DNA of 64,000 bases from Phytohabitans sp036906915 (GTDB lineage: Bacteria; Actinomycetota; Actinomycetes; Mycobacteriales; Micromonosporaceae). The notes under the pieces were generated by a model. That model was not told the origin of the DNA and made no database searches. It worked only from the letters and a program-made list of their open reading frames with translations. Positions 24,125 to 32,679 of the stretch are shown one piece after another. Within the stretch, counting starts at the first letter, position 1; every line of letters starts with the position of its first letter. The stretch is taken from positions 62,001-126,000 of the forward strand of contig NZ_JBAKHX010000006.1 of NCBI RefSeq assembly GCF_036906915.1. The letters run 5' to 3'. A program made the translations under genes and the position numbers.

Positions 24125-25491
24125 AGACACCGCGCGCACTGATGACCGTATTCGTGGGCAGCGCCCTGCTCGCCGTGCCGGCGCCGGCCAACGCCGCGGA
24201 CCTCGCCGGCTTCACCCTCACCGCCGAGGCGACACCGGTCGCCGTCCAGATCTTCGAGCCGACCATCCCGGTGCCGGCCGAGCCACAACTGGAGCTGAAC
24301 CTCTCGTACGCCAGGGCCAACCTGTCCAGCGGACCGACCGGGCGCGCGGTGTCCAGCCTGATGTGGCCCGGAGACGCGGTCGGGTACGGCCTGCCGCAGC
24401 TGCTGCAGAACCCCGACGCCGTGTACCCGGTGAAGGTCGACGCGGCGCACCCGTCCGGGCCCGAGGACGCCAAGCAGGAGGTCGCGCCGGGCGCGGCGAT
24501 GACCTCTCACGCGGACGGCGGCTCGGTGGAGGCGGCCGCCCACGGGGCGAAGCACTCCAGCCCCGCGCTCCCCCTGCCCGGCCTGCCCATCTCGCCGGTC
24601 CTGATCGCGATGGAGGGTTTCTCCTCGCGGAGCAGGACGACGGTGACCGGCGACAAGGCGACCGCCGTCTCCTACGCCACCGCGGGCTCCATATCCCTGC
24701 TGGGCGGGCTGGTGAAGGTGCACGGCCTGCGGGCGGACACCGAGGCGGCCAGCGACGGTGCCCGCGGCACGGCCACCGGCACCGTGGTGTGGAAGTCATT
24801 GACCCTGGCCGGCCAGACCGTAGCACTCAACCAGGACGGTGTCGCGGCGCCCACCGGCGTGACGAAGGTGCCGAAGCTGCCGGCCGAGCTCACCACCCGC
24901 CTGAAGGACCTGGGCCTGACGGTCGACGCGCCGGCCGTACAGAGGAAAGTGGACGGTGGGGCGGCCAACGTGACCGGGCGCGGCCTCACCGTCACCTTGG
25001 ACACCGGCGCGCTGCTGAAGCGGCTCAGCCTGACGGCGCTGCTCGACCCGATCCTCGCGCTGCTGCCGGCCGACCTGCGCACCCAGCTCGTCCCGTGGCT
25101 CAACCTCTCGCCGCGGTTCGTCTTCGTGCTGGGCACCGCGATCAGCCAGGCGACGGCGTCGCCCGCGGTCGCCGCCGAGGCGCCGCCGCCCGCCGCCGGA
25201 CCGGCCGGCGGCGGAAGCCAGGCGGGTGGCGGCGACACGGGCGGCGGCTCCGGTGTCGGCGGCACGGGCGGTGAGGCGCCGCCCGAGGCCGCGCCAGGCG
25301 ACGCCACCACACCGGTCGCCAGCAACGAATGGCCGGTCTTCCCCGGCGTGCCCTGGTACGCATTCGTCCTGGGCCTCGCCGTCGCGGCCGCCGTCTCCTA
25401 CGGGCTGCGCCGGTACGTCGCCCTCATGTTCGGCGGTGGCGGTTGCGACCTGGGGGTGCCGAACGGCGTGCCCAACCTGAGGGAGCGGTGA
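24121..25491 (+). CDS. Membrane-anchored surface protein of the Liv-type operon (choice-of-anchor type)
   Basis: The product is 456 residues. A signal peptide (MKTPRALMTVFVGSALLAVPAPANA) precedes a beta-rich region of about 330 residues. A Gly/Ala/Pro linker follows, then one membrane helix WYAFVLGLAVAAAVSYGL near residue 415 and a short basic tail. The architecture matches actinobacterial choice-of-anchor proteins that I recall beside Liv-type ABC genes. It has no catalytic motif that I can see. Tight overlap with livF argues that it serves the transporter, perhaps as an accessory substrate receptor or docking protein. Confidence 0.7.
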   Translation: MKTPRALMTVFVGSALLAVPAPANAADLAGFTLTAEATPVAVQIFEPTIPVPAEPQLELNLSYARANLSSGPTGRAVSSLMWPGDAVGYGLPQLLQNPDAVYPVKVDAAHPSGPEDAKQEVAPGAAMTSHADGGSVEAAAHGAKHSSPALPLPGLPISPVLIAMEGFSSRSRTTVTGDKATAVSYATAGSISLLGGLVKVHGLRADTEAASDGARGTATGTVVWKSLTLAGQTVALNQDGVAAPTGVTKVPKLPAELTTRLKDLGLTVDAPAVQRKVDGGAANVTGRGLTVTLDTGALLKRLSLTALLDPILALLPADLRTQLVPWLNLSPRFVFVLGTAISQATASPAVAAEAPPPAAGPAGGGSQAGGGDTGGGSGVGGTGGEAPPEAAPGDATTPVASNEWPVFPGVPWYAFVLGLAVAAAVSYGLRRYVALMFGGGGCDLGVPNGVPNLRER

Positions 25492-25492
25492 C

Positions 25493-25831
25493 ATGCGATC
25501 CGAGCAGAGGCTCCAGCAGATTCTCACGCTCGTCGGCGGGTTCCTCATGCCGCTCGGGCTCGCGGTGATCGGCATCGGCTGGTACGGCACCGCGCACACC
25601 GGGTACGTGTTCGAGCAGATCCCGTACCTGGTCTCCGGCGGGCTCTTCGGGCTCGGGCTGACCATCAGCGGCGCGCTCATCTTCTTCAGCTCGTGGCTGG
25701 CCCGGCTCATCTCCCTGCAGCGCGAGCAGGCAGAGCTGACCCGACGGCTGGTCGAGCGGGCACCGGCCGCCGAGCCGGACTCGACGCGCCTGATGCCCGC
25801 CGTCGAGCCCGACCGCGCCGGTGTTGCCTGA
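25493..25831 (+). CDS. Small two-helix membrane protein of the Liv-type operon
   Basis: The product is 112 residues beginning 1 base after the previous stop. Two hydrophobic helices (GGFLMPLGLAVIGIGWYGTA and YLVSGGLFGLGLTISGALIFFSSWL) flank a short loop. A cytoplasmic coiled segment LQREQAELTRRLVERA and a disordered tail follow. No family is recognised. Co-transcription with the anchored protein and the ABC genes suggests a structural role in the same complex. Confidence 0.65.
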   Translation: MRSEQRLQQILTLVGGFLMPLGLAVIGIGWYGTAHTGYVFEQIPYLVSGGLFGLGLTISGALIFFSSWLARLISLQREQAELTRRLVERAPAAEPDSTRLMPAVEPDRAGVA

Positions 25832-25850
25832 GTGAGTGGTCAGCCCTGGG

Positions 25851-26021
25851 CCGTGGGCGGCGCGCCACGACGTGCGGGCCAAGACGGCGGGCACCAAGCG
25901 CTTCCACCATCCGATGGTGGGCGAGCTGACGCTGGGCTACGAGACGTTCACGGTCAACGGTGCCGACGGGCAGCTGCTCATCGTGTACTGGCGACGCTCG
26001 GCGGGCTCACCTCGGCCCTAG
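25851..26021 (+). pseudogene. Internal fragment of an MmyB-type XRE regulator gene
   Basis: The frame reads PWAARHDVRAKTAGTKRFHHP, then VGELTLGYETFTVNG and GQLLIVY. This is the conserved core of the MmyB-like ligand-binding domain of actinomycete XRE regulators (usually HDVR...G.KRF.HPEVGEL.L.YE). Homology begins abruptly at Trp (25854) and stops after Tyr (25988), where a different frame starts. The helix-turn-helix and the C-terminus are missing. About 138 bases of real gene remain, followed by an in-frame stop at 26019-26021. Confidence 0.75.
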
Positions 26022-26515
26022 CCGTGTCGCACGTCGCCTGGATTCACCGGGACAATGTCACCGGCGAGGTCTACTACCCGCCAATCGAGATGGTCGCGGA
26101 TTCGGCGCTCAGCGATCCGACCCTCCTGCCCCTACCGCTCGCCCTGCTGCTGATCGCGCCGTTGATCGGGTGGCCGGCCACCGGCACTCGGCGGCCGCTG
26201 CCGTGGCTGCTCGGCGTCCCGGTCGCGGCGATTCTGCTGCCCACCGACTACGAAGTGACGCTCGGCTGGCAGCCGTGGGCGACCTTCGTGGCAATGGTCG
26301 GTTTCCTGGTGTGGATGGCCGTCGACGCCCGGGCCACCATGGCCGCTGGCGTACTGATCCTGCCGTTGATCCTCGCCCTGGTGACGGTCTACGCCCGGGG
26401 TGGATTGGAGCAGCCCGAGACGCTCACCGTCGTGTCGTTCGGGGCGCTCGTCATCGGCGCGGTCACCCTGCTGACCGTCGGCGCCTTCGGCCTGCGCCGC
26501 CAGGCCCAGCTGTAG
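25985..26515 (+). pseudogene. 5'-truncated integral membrane protein gene
   Basis: An open frame of 176 codons ends at TAG 26513-26515 and contains four to five membrane helices (LATLGGLTSALAVSHVAWIH, LPLPLALLLIAPLIGW, WLLGVPVAAILLP, FVAMVGFLVWMAV, VLILPLILALVTVYA). There is no start codon before the first helix; the frame begins exactly where the MmyB fragment breaks off. A GTG at Val-Ser-His inside the first helix is the earliest start and would remove most of that helix. It may therefore be dead. I recognise no family. Confidence 0.5.
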
Positions 26516-26544
26516 CTCACCGCTTGCGCTCCGCACATCTGCTG

Positions 26545-26558
26545 TGTTCGTATGAACA
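26545..26558. promoter_or_regulatory. Palindrome at the start of the DeoR-type gene, probable autoregulatory operator
   Basis: TGTTC-GTAT-GAACA is a perfect 5+5 inverted repeat with a 4-base spacer, ending 1 base before the GTG start at 26560. A repressor bound here would block its own transcription or initiation and that of the two genes behind it. Confidence 0.6.
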
Positions 26559-26559
26559 T

Positions 26560-27318
26560 GTGGAGAGTGTGGAGCGCCTTGCGGGGATCATGGGGTCTCT
26601 GCGGGTCCGGGACAGCGTCGCCGTCGCCGAGTTGGCCACCCAGTACGGCGTCTCCGAGATGACCATCCGCCGCGACCTGGACGAGCTGGCGCAGCAGGGG
26701 GTCGTGCGGCGCGTGCGCGGCGGCGCGTTGAGCCTGCTGTTACGCGGCGAGGAGCCGCCGTTCGCGGCCCGGGAGCGCGAGGCGGTGGACGCCAAGCGAC
26801 GCATCGGGATCGCGGCGGCCGCGCTGCTCGCCGACGGCGAGGCGGCCCTACTGGACGGGGGCACGACGGCGCTGGAGGTCGCGCGGGCGTTGCGTGATCG
26901 CCGCTTGACCGTGCTGCCGCTGGCGATGCAGTCCGCCGTCGAGTTGAGCACCGCACCGCGCGTGCGGTTGGTGCTGCCCGGCGGCGAGGTGCGGCCGGGC
27001 GAGCTGAACTTCAAGGGCCCGCTGACCGAGTCATCAATCAGGGCGCTGCGGTTCGACACCGCGGTCATCGGCTGTTGTGGACTGTCGGCCGAGCACGGCC
27101 TGACCGCGCAGGACCTGCCGGAGGTCGCCGTCAAGCAGGCCGCGATCGCATCGGCTCGCCGTGTCGTCGTGGTGTGCGAATCGGGCAAGTTCACGCGAGT
27201 GGCGTTCGGTGCGGTGTGCCCGCTGGAGCGGATCGACGTCGTGGTCACCGACGACGGGATCCCGCCGGAGCAGCGTGAGGCGCTGACCGCCGCGGGCGTC
27301 AGCGTTCACGTGGCCTGA
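26560..27318 (+). CDS. DeoR/GlpR-family transcriptional regulator
   Basis: The product is 252 residues with a GTG start at 26560. The N-terminal winged HTH reads VAVAELATQYGVSEMTIRRDLDELAQQGVVRRVRGGAL, the DeoR signature. The effector domain has LLDGGTTALEVARAL, the sugar-phosphate binding loop, and later GCCGLSAEHGLT and VVVVCESGKF. DeoR proteins usually respond to a sugar phosphate. The stop shares a base with the MFS start (TGATG), so it controls an operon of MFS porter and GH5 hydrolase. Confidence 0.92.
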   Translation: MESVERLAGIMGSLRVRDSVAVAELATQYGVSEMTIRRDLDELAQQGVVRRVRGGALSLLLRGEEPPFAAREREAVDAKRRIGIAAAALLADGEAALLDGGTTALEVARALRDRRLTVLPLAMQSAVELSTAPRVRLVLPGGEVRPGELNFKGPLTESSIRALRFDTAVIGCCGLSAEHGLTAQDLPEVAVKQAAIASARRVVVVCESGKFTRVAFGAVCPLERIDVVVTDDGIPPEQREALTAAGVSVHVA

Positions 27319-28475
27319 TGGCCGGTTCTCTCGTTCGTGGACGGGTGGCCACGTGCCTGGTCTTCTTGGCCTTCGGCACCGCGTTGGGGGCGTGGACGGC
27401 CCGGATCCCCGCCATCAAGCACGACCTTGGGCTGGGCGACGGCCAGCTGAGCATCGGGCTGCTCGCCTTCGCCGCCGGGGCGATCACCGGCATGCAGGTG
27501 GTGGGGCGCCTCGTCGACCGGCACCGCAGCACGGCCGTCATGGTCCCAGCGGCCATCGTCGAAGGGGTGTGCCTGACCTTTCCCGCCCTCGCCGTCGATG
27601 TGGTCAGTCTCGCCGCCGCGCTCTTTGCCTTCGGCGCGGTGCACGGCAGTCTCAACATCGCCATGAACGCGCACGCGGTCGAGGTGCAGCGGGCGTGGGG
27701 AAAGCCCATCATGTCCTCGTTCCACGCCGTCTACAGCGTCGGTGGCTTCCTCGGCGCCGCGATCGGTGGCCTGTTCGCCCACTCCAACCTCGGCCCGGGC
27801 GTCACCTTCGCGGCGGTCGGCGCCGGCGTGGCGGCGCTGGCGCTGTGGGCGGCCCGCTGGACGCTTCGCCTCGAAGCCCCCAGACCCACGACGAATCCAG
27901 GTTGGAACGGGACCACCGCGCCCGGCGTGGTGTTCCTCGGCATCCTCGTCTTCTGCTGCATGGTCGGTGAAGGCGCGGCAGCCGACTGGAGCAGCGTCTA
28001 CCTGCGCGAAAGCCTGGGCAGCGCCGCCGGCGTCGCCGCGGCGGCGTACGCCGCCTTCTCCATCATGATGGTCGCGGGACGGCTGGTCGGTGACCGCCTG
28101 GCCGCACGCCTGGGCCCGGTGAATCTGGTACGCGGCTGCGGCGCGCTCGCCGCCGCGGGGCTGGGTATCGCGCTCCTCATCGGACACCCCGTCGCCGGTG
28201 TCATCGGCTTCGGCTGCCTCGGCGCGGGATTGTCGTGCATCGCGCCGCAGATCTTCTCGCACGCCGGCGACCGGGACCCGGCCCGCGCCGGCCAGGCGAT
28301 CGCCCGCGTAGCCAGCGTCGGCTATCTCGGGTTCCTGACCGGTCCCCTGCTCATCGGCGCGGCGGCGGAAGCCGTCGGCCTGCCGTGGGCACTGACCATA
28401 CCGGCGATCCTCGCCTTCTTCGTCACGTTGACCGCCGCGGCGCTGCGGCCACGAAGGGTGCACGCCCATGCGTGA
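27318..28475 (+). CDS. MFS transporter, sugar-type
   Basis: The product is 385 residues with twelve predicted membrane helices. The loop between helices 2 and 3 reads GRLVDRHRS, a form of the MFS motif GxLaDrxGrr, and a second copy GRLVGDRLAARLG opens the C-terminal half. NIAMNAHAVEVQRAWGKPIMSSFHAVYSVGGF resembles the fucose-permease/YbjJ-like group. Its gene neighbours (DeoR regulator and cytoplasmic GH5) suggest uptake of an oligosaccharide or glycoside. The 3' end overlaps the GH5 start by 8 bases. Confidence 0.88.
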   Translation: MAGSLVRGRVATCLVFLAFGTALGAWTARIPAIKHDLGLGDGQLSIGLLAFAAGAITGMQVVGRLVDRHRSTAVMVPAAIVEGVCLTFPALAVDVVSLAAALFAFGAVHGSLNIAMNAHAVEVQRAWGKPIMSSFHAVYSVGGFLGAAIGGLFAHSNLGPGVTFAAVGAGVAALALWAARWTLRLEAPRPTTNPGWNGTTAPGVVFLGILVFCCMVGEGAAADWSSVYLRESLGSAAGVAAAAYAAFSIMMVAGRLVGDRLAARLGPVNLVRGCGALAAAGLGIALLIGHPVAGVIGFGCLGAGLSCIAPQIFSHAGDRDPARAGQAIARVASVGYLGFLTGPLLIGAAAEAVGLPWALTIPAILAFFVTLTAAALRPRRVHAHA

Positions 28476-29400
28476 CCTGACCGCACACCAGCTCAACCAG
28501 CGGTTGGGCAAGGGAATCAACTTCGGCAACGCCCTGGACGCTGCCGCGGGCGCGTTGCGCCTCACCGAGGCGTACTTCGACGCGGTGCGGGCGGCCGGGT
28601 TCGACACCGTACGCCTGCCGGTCCGCTGGTCCGGCCACGCGGCCGAGCGGGCACCGTACACAATCGACGGTGGTTTCCTCGACCGTGTCGACTGGGCGGT
28701 CGACGGCGCCATGGCCCGCGGCCTCAACGTGGTGCTGAACGTGCACCACTACGACGAGCTGCAAGCCGATCCGGACGGCCACGCGGCGAGGTTCCTCGGC
28801 CTGTGGGAGCAGATCGCGGCCCGGTACGCGGCTCGCCCTGACCGGCTCTACCTTGAGCTGCTCAACGAGCCGCACGGCGCCCTGGTGCCGCGGCGCTGGA
28901 ATGCCCTGCTCGCCGATGCCCTCGCGATCGTCCGTGACGCCAACCCCGGCCGGGCCGTCATCGTCGGCACCGCGCGCGCCAACGATATCGACGCGCTGCC
29001 CGACCTGCGCCTACCCGACGACGACCGGCTCATCGTGACCGTCCACTACTACGCGCCGTTCGAATTCACCCACCAGGGCGCGACGTGGTTGCCCGACACC
29101 GAGCGGTGGCTGGGCACGTCCTGGGGTACCGGAGCCGACCGCGCCGCCGTCGTCAGCGACCTCGACGCCGCCGCGCGGTGGGCCGCCGCCCATGACCGGC
29201 CGCTGTTTGTCGGCGAGTTCGGCGCGTACTCCAAAGCGGACCCGCCGTCGCGTCTGCGCTGGGTCGAGTTCGTCCGTACGCAGGCCGAACGCCGCGCGAT
29301 GAGCTGGGCCCACTGGGACTTCGCCACGGACTTCGGCGTCTACGATCCGGAGCGCGACGCCTGGCGCACCCCACTCCTGCGCGCCCTCATCGACCCGTAA
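28468..29400 (+). CDS. Cytoplasmic glycoside hydrolase family 5
   Basis: The product is 310 residues with no signal peptide. GH5 landmarks appear in order: LGKGINFGNALDA, FDTVRLPVRWSGHA, LNVVLNVHHYDEL, the acid/base Glu in LELLNEPHG near residue 134, VTVHYYAPFEFTHQG, the nucleophile Glu in PLFVGEFGAYSKAD near 250, and SWAHWDFATDFGVYD. Secreted cellulases of this family carry leaders; this one is intracellular and is translated with a porter. It most likely cleaves imported oligosaccharides such as beta-glucosides or mannosides. Confidence 0.92.
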   Translation: MRDLTAHQLNQRLGKGINFGNALDAAAGALRLTEAYFDAVRAAGFDTVRLPVRWSGHAAERAPYTIDGGFLDRVDWAVDGAMARGLNVVLNVHHYDELQADPDGHAARFLGLWEQIAARYAARPDRLYLELLNEPHGALVPRRWNALLADALAIVRDANPGRAVIVGTARANDIDALPDLRLPDDDRLIVTVHYYAPFEFTHQGATWLPDTERWLGTSWGTGADRAAVVSDLDAAARWAAAHDRPLFVGEFGAYSKADPPSRLRWVEFVRTQAERRAMSWAHWDFATDFGVYDPERDAWRTPLLRALIDP

Positions 29401-29636
29401 ACCGGCTCGTGGACAAGCCCTCTTCCGTCGATCAAGATCTGGGACTTTCGACGGGCGCGCCAGCGATCCGAGCGCGCTGAACGCGACATCCGACGATTTT
29501 CGGCCGAGCTTCGACGTGGGCGATCTTGAGGTTGGCGTCCACCTATCTACGGCCGTCTCTTGCGCGGCGGCGGCGCGTCCGTCACAGTTACCCGCTAGTA
29601 GAAATAATCTTCATGTTTGTGAACTGGAGGTCGCGG

Positions 29637-31430
29637 ATGGACACGCCCGAACACACCGGCGCGGTCAGTCGTCGCCACGCTCTGGGCCTGGCCGGTGGGG
29701 TGCTTGCCGGGGCGGCGGTGGCGCAGGCGGCGGCCACGCCGGCCTTCGGTGCCGCGGCCGCGCAGGACGCGGACGCCATCGTCGTCGGCGGCGGGCTGGC
29801 CGGGCTCGTCGCGACCGCCGAGCTGGCCGCCGCCGGGCGTACGGTGATCCTGCTGGACCAGGAGCCGGAGTCGAACCTGGGCGGGCAGGCGTTCTGGTCC
29901 TTCGGCGGGCTGTTCCTCGTCGACTCGGACGAGCAGCGCCTCATGGGCGTCAAGGACTCGCACGACCTGGCCTGGCAGGACTGGCTCGGCACCGCGGGCT
30001 TCGACCGCGGCGTCGACGATCCCGCCGGGCAGGACTACTGGGCGCACAAGTGGGCCGAGGCGTACGTCAACTTCGCGGCCACCGAGAAGCGTCCCTGGCT
30101 GTACGGGCTGGGCGTGCGCTGGTTCCCGATGGTCGGCTGGGCCGAGCGCGGCGGCGGCCTGGCGGACGGGCACGGCAACTCGGTACCCCGCTTCCACGTC
30201 ACGTGGGGCACCGGGCCGGCGGTGGTCGAACCGTTCGAGAAGCAGGTGCGGGCCGCTGCGGCCAATGGGAAGGTCGTCCTCAGGTTCCGGCACCGCGTCG
30301 ACGAGATCGTCCGCACCGGCGGTGCCGTCAGCGGCGTACGCGGAGCGGTGCTGGAGCCCAGCGACGCCCCGCGTGGCAAGCCCAGCTCGCGCACCGTGGT
30401 CGGCGACTTCCAGCTCCGCGCGCCGGTCGTGATCGTCACCTCCGGCGGCATCGGCGGCAACCAGGACCTGGTCCGGCAGAACTGGCCGGCGCGGCTCGGC
30501 CCGGCACCCGGGCACATGATCACCGGCGTGCCAGCCCACGTCGACGGCCGGATGCTGGCGATCACCCAGCGGGCCGGCGGACGGATCGTCAACTCCGACC
30601 GGATGTGGCACTACACCGAAGGGCTGCGCAACTTCGACCCGATCTGGCCCGGCCACGGCATCCGGATCCTGCCGGGCCCGTCGTCGATGTGGTTCGACGC
30701 CAAGGGCAAGCGCTTCGGCGCCCCCGACTACCCCGGGTACGACACGCTGAACACCCTCAAGTCGATCACCGCCTCCGGCTACGACTACTCCTGGTTCGTC
30801 ACCACCAAGAAGATCGTCGCCAAGGAGTTCGCGCTCTCCGGCTCGGAGCAGAACCCCGACCTCACCAACAAGAACATCTGGCAGCTGCTGTCGCGGATCT
30901 GGCAGACCCCGCAGCCGATCCAGAACTTCCTGGACAAGGGCGCGGACTTCGTCGTCGCCTCGACCCTGCCGGAGCTGGTCACCGGCATGAACCGGCTGAC
31001 CGGTACCAACCTCATCGACCTGGCTCACCTCCGGCGGCAGATCGAGGCACGCGACCGGGAGATCGGCAACGCCTACAGCAAGGATGCCCAGGTGATGGGC
31101 ATCCGCAACGCGCTCGCGTACCCCGGCGACTCGCTCAGCCGCACCGCCTCGATCCACCGCATCCTGGATCCGGACGCCGGGCCGCTGGTCGCGGTACGCC
31201 TCAACATCCTCACCCGCAAGAGCCTCGGCGGCCTCCAGACCGACCTGCGGGGCCGCGTCCTCGACGCGGCCGGCCGGCCCGTCCCCGGCCTCTACGCGGC
31301 CGGCGAGGTCGCCGGCTTCGGCGGCGGCGGTGTGCACGGGTACCGGTCCCTGGAAGGGACGTTCCTCGGCGGTTGCCTGTTCTCCGGCCGCCAGGCTGGA
31401 AGGGCCGCGGCGGCAGCGACCGCCTCCTGA
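29637..31430 (+). CDS. Tat-exported FAD-binding dehydrogenase (3-ketosteroid dehydrogenase-like fold)
   Basis: The product is 597 residues from the ATG at 29637 after GGAGG; ATG 29613 is an alternative. A twin-arginine leader SRRHALGLAGGVLAGAAVAQAAATPAFG precedes the FAD site IVVGGGLAGLVATAELAAAG near residue 45. Glycines IVTSGGIGGNQDLV lie in the middle, and the C-terminal FAD loop is LYAAGEVAGFGGGGVHGYRSLEGTFLGGCLFSGRQAG. This matches the fumarate-reductase/3-ketosteroid dehydrogenase superfamily. The substrate is unknown. In the 236-base gap before it I see no gene, only AT-richer sequence near 29600 that may hold the promoter. Confidence 0.88.
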   Translation: MDTPEHTGAVSRRHALGLAGGVLAGAAVAQAAATPAFGAAAAQDADAIVVGGGLAGLVATAELAAAGRTVILLDQEPESNLGGQAFWSFGGLFLVDSDEQRLMGVKDSHDLAWQDWLGTAGFDRGVDDPAGQDYWAHKWAEAYVNFAATEKRPWLYGLGVRWFPMVGWAERGGGLADGHGNSVPRFHVTWGTGPAVVEPFEKQVRAAAANGKVVLRFRHRVDEIVRTGGAVSGVRGAVLEPSDAPRGKPSSRTVVGDFQLRAPVVIVTSGGIGGNQDLVRQNWPARLGPAPGHMITGVPAHVDGRMLAITQRAGGRIVNSDRMWHYTEGLRNFDPIWPGHGIRILPGPSSMWFDAKGKRFGAPDYPGYDTLNTLKSITASGYDYSWFVTTKKIVAKEFALSGSEQNPDLTNKNIWQLLSRIWQTPQPIQNFLDKGADFVVASTLPELVTGMNRLTGTNLIDLAHLRRQIEARDREIGNAYSKDAQVMGIRNALAYPGDSLSRTASIHRILDPDAGPLVAVRLNILTRKSLGGLQTDLRGRVLDAAGRPVPGLYAAGEVAGFGGGGVHGYRSLEGTFLGGCLFSGRQAGRAAAAATAS

Positions 31431-31449
31431 CAGGCGGTAACCTGCGGTC

Positions 31450-31983
31450 ATGGACCGCGCGGTGGATGAGGAGCAGGTGGCCGCCTCGCTCGCGGACCGG
31501 CTCGCCGCGGTGACCTTCGTCGACCTCAGCGCCGACGAGGTGACCGCGCTGCTCGTGGACTCGATCGTGGAATGGGCGGTCGACCAGGGCTGGCGGGCCT
31601 ACCGCAGGGCACCCAGCGTGATGCCGTTGCCGCCGCCCTACTCGCACCGTCACTCGTGGATAGACGTCGGGTGCGCCCGGCCGGCCGGTGCGCCGATCGC
31701 CATCGAGATCGACCGCACCGGCCGCCAGCGCACCGTCGACAAGCTCCTGGCCGAAGCCGAGGCGGGCCGGGTCGCCATCTGGGTGCGGTGGGGCACCGGC
31801 AGGTTCGCCGCTCCCCCGCCACCGGTCGCGATGGTCACCCTGGAGGTGACCGCGCGCCGCGGGCCCGCGGAGAAGGACCAGCGGTACACCCGGCAGCCGG
31901 CGCGCGAACGGCCGGCGCCGGCACACACGGCCGCCACCCTCAGGGCAGACGAGCAGCCGGACCTGTTCGCCGGCCCGGCCTGA
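31450..31983 (+). CDS. Conserved actinobacterial hypothetical protein with a nuclease-like core
   Basis: The product is 177 residues, 19 bases after the oxidoreductase. The core SWIDVGCARPAG-PIAIEIDRTGRQRTVDKLLAEAEAGRVAIWVRWG has an Asp, then a Glu-x-Asp strand, then a helix, reminiscent of the PD-(D/E)xK nuclease fold. This is only a resemblance. The tail is basic and disordered, ending ADEQPDLFAGPA. It is soluble, with no signal peptide. Confidence 0.6.
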   Translation: MDRAVDEEQVAASLADRLAAVTFVDLSADEVTALLVDSIVEWAVDQGWRAYRRAPSVMPLPPPYSHRHSWIDVGCARPAGAPIAIEIDRTGRQRTVDKLLAEAEAGRVAIWVRWGTGRFAAPPPPVAMVTLEVTARRGPAEKDQRYTRQPARERPAPAHTAATLRADEQPDLFAGPA

Positions 31984-32108
31984 CTCCGACTTCCCCGGGC
32001 CGCTCGCGCTGCGCGACTACGGCACGCTCGGCGGCGTGCGCCATCCGTGGCGGACGACGGCGGTATCGGCGATCGTCGTGACGAGGCACGCGCGGGTATC
32101 GTGCTCCG

Positions 32109-32594
32109 GTGCAGATCCGACCGTTCGCCGAGGCTGACTGGGCCGCCGTGTGGGCCATCGTGCGCGGGGTCGTGCGGGAGCAGGAGACGTTCCCGTACGA
32201 CCCCGCCATGACCGAGACCGAAGCCCGCCAGACCTGGATCGAGACCGCTCCCGGGCTGACCGTCGTCGCCGTCGAGGACGGCAGGGTTCTCGGCACGGCG
32301 AAGATGGGTGCGAACCGTTCCGGGCCCGGGTCGCACGTGTCCACCGCGAGTTTCATGGTGGCCGCTGACGCACGGGGCCGCGGGGTCGGCAGCGGGCTGT
32401 GCCGGTACGCGCTGGACTGGGCGAAGGACGCCGGATACGCGGCGATGCAGTTCAACGCCGTCGTCGAATCGAACCACGCGGCGGTCAACCTCTACGAGCG
32501 GAACGGCTTCACGGTCGTGGGAACGGTGCCCCGCGCCTTCGCCCATCCAACCCTGGGCCGCGTCGGCCTACACGTCATGTACCACGAGTTCTAG
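32109..32594 (+). CDS. GNAT-family N-acetyltransferase
   Basis: The product is 161 residues with a GTG start. It shows the standard GNAT order: QIRPFAEADWAAVWAIVR, then LTVVAVEDGRVLGTAKMG, the strand 4 STASFMVAADARGRGVGSGLCRYAL with the acetyl-CoA pyrophosphate loop RGRGVGSG near residue 88, and AMQFNAVVESNHAAVNLYERNGFTVVGTVP. It resembles PAT/YhhY-like enzymes that acetylate small amines or antibiotics. The substrate is not deducible. Confidence 0.9.
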   Translation: MQIRPFAEADWAAVWAIVRGVVREQETFPYDPAMTETEARQTWIETAPGLTVVAVEDGRVLGTAKMGANRSGPGSHVSTASFMVAADARGRGVGSGLCRYALDWAKDAGYAAMQFNAVVESNHAAVNLYERNGFTVVGTVPRAFAHPTLGRVGLHVMYHEF

Positions 32595-32679
32595 CCCGTC
32601 CACGCCCCAAACGTGCTGGCCTGTCTGGACACAGCGGAGCACCGCGACCTGTTCCTCGGGGATCGACGAGCCCGCCGCG

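Noticed and set aside
29430..29530. Possible third copy of the palindromic element (CGATCAAGATC ... GATCTTGAGG)
   Set aside because: Only the short GATCAAG start is shared; the rest of stem and loop do not match and the arms pair poorly.
31984..32108. Coding-like text (DFPGPLALRDYGTLGG) before the second GNAT gene
   Set aside because: Too short, with no start or stop in register and no family match that I can name.
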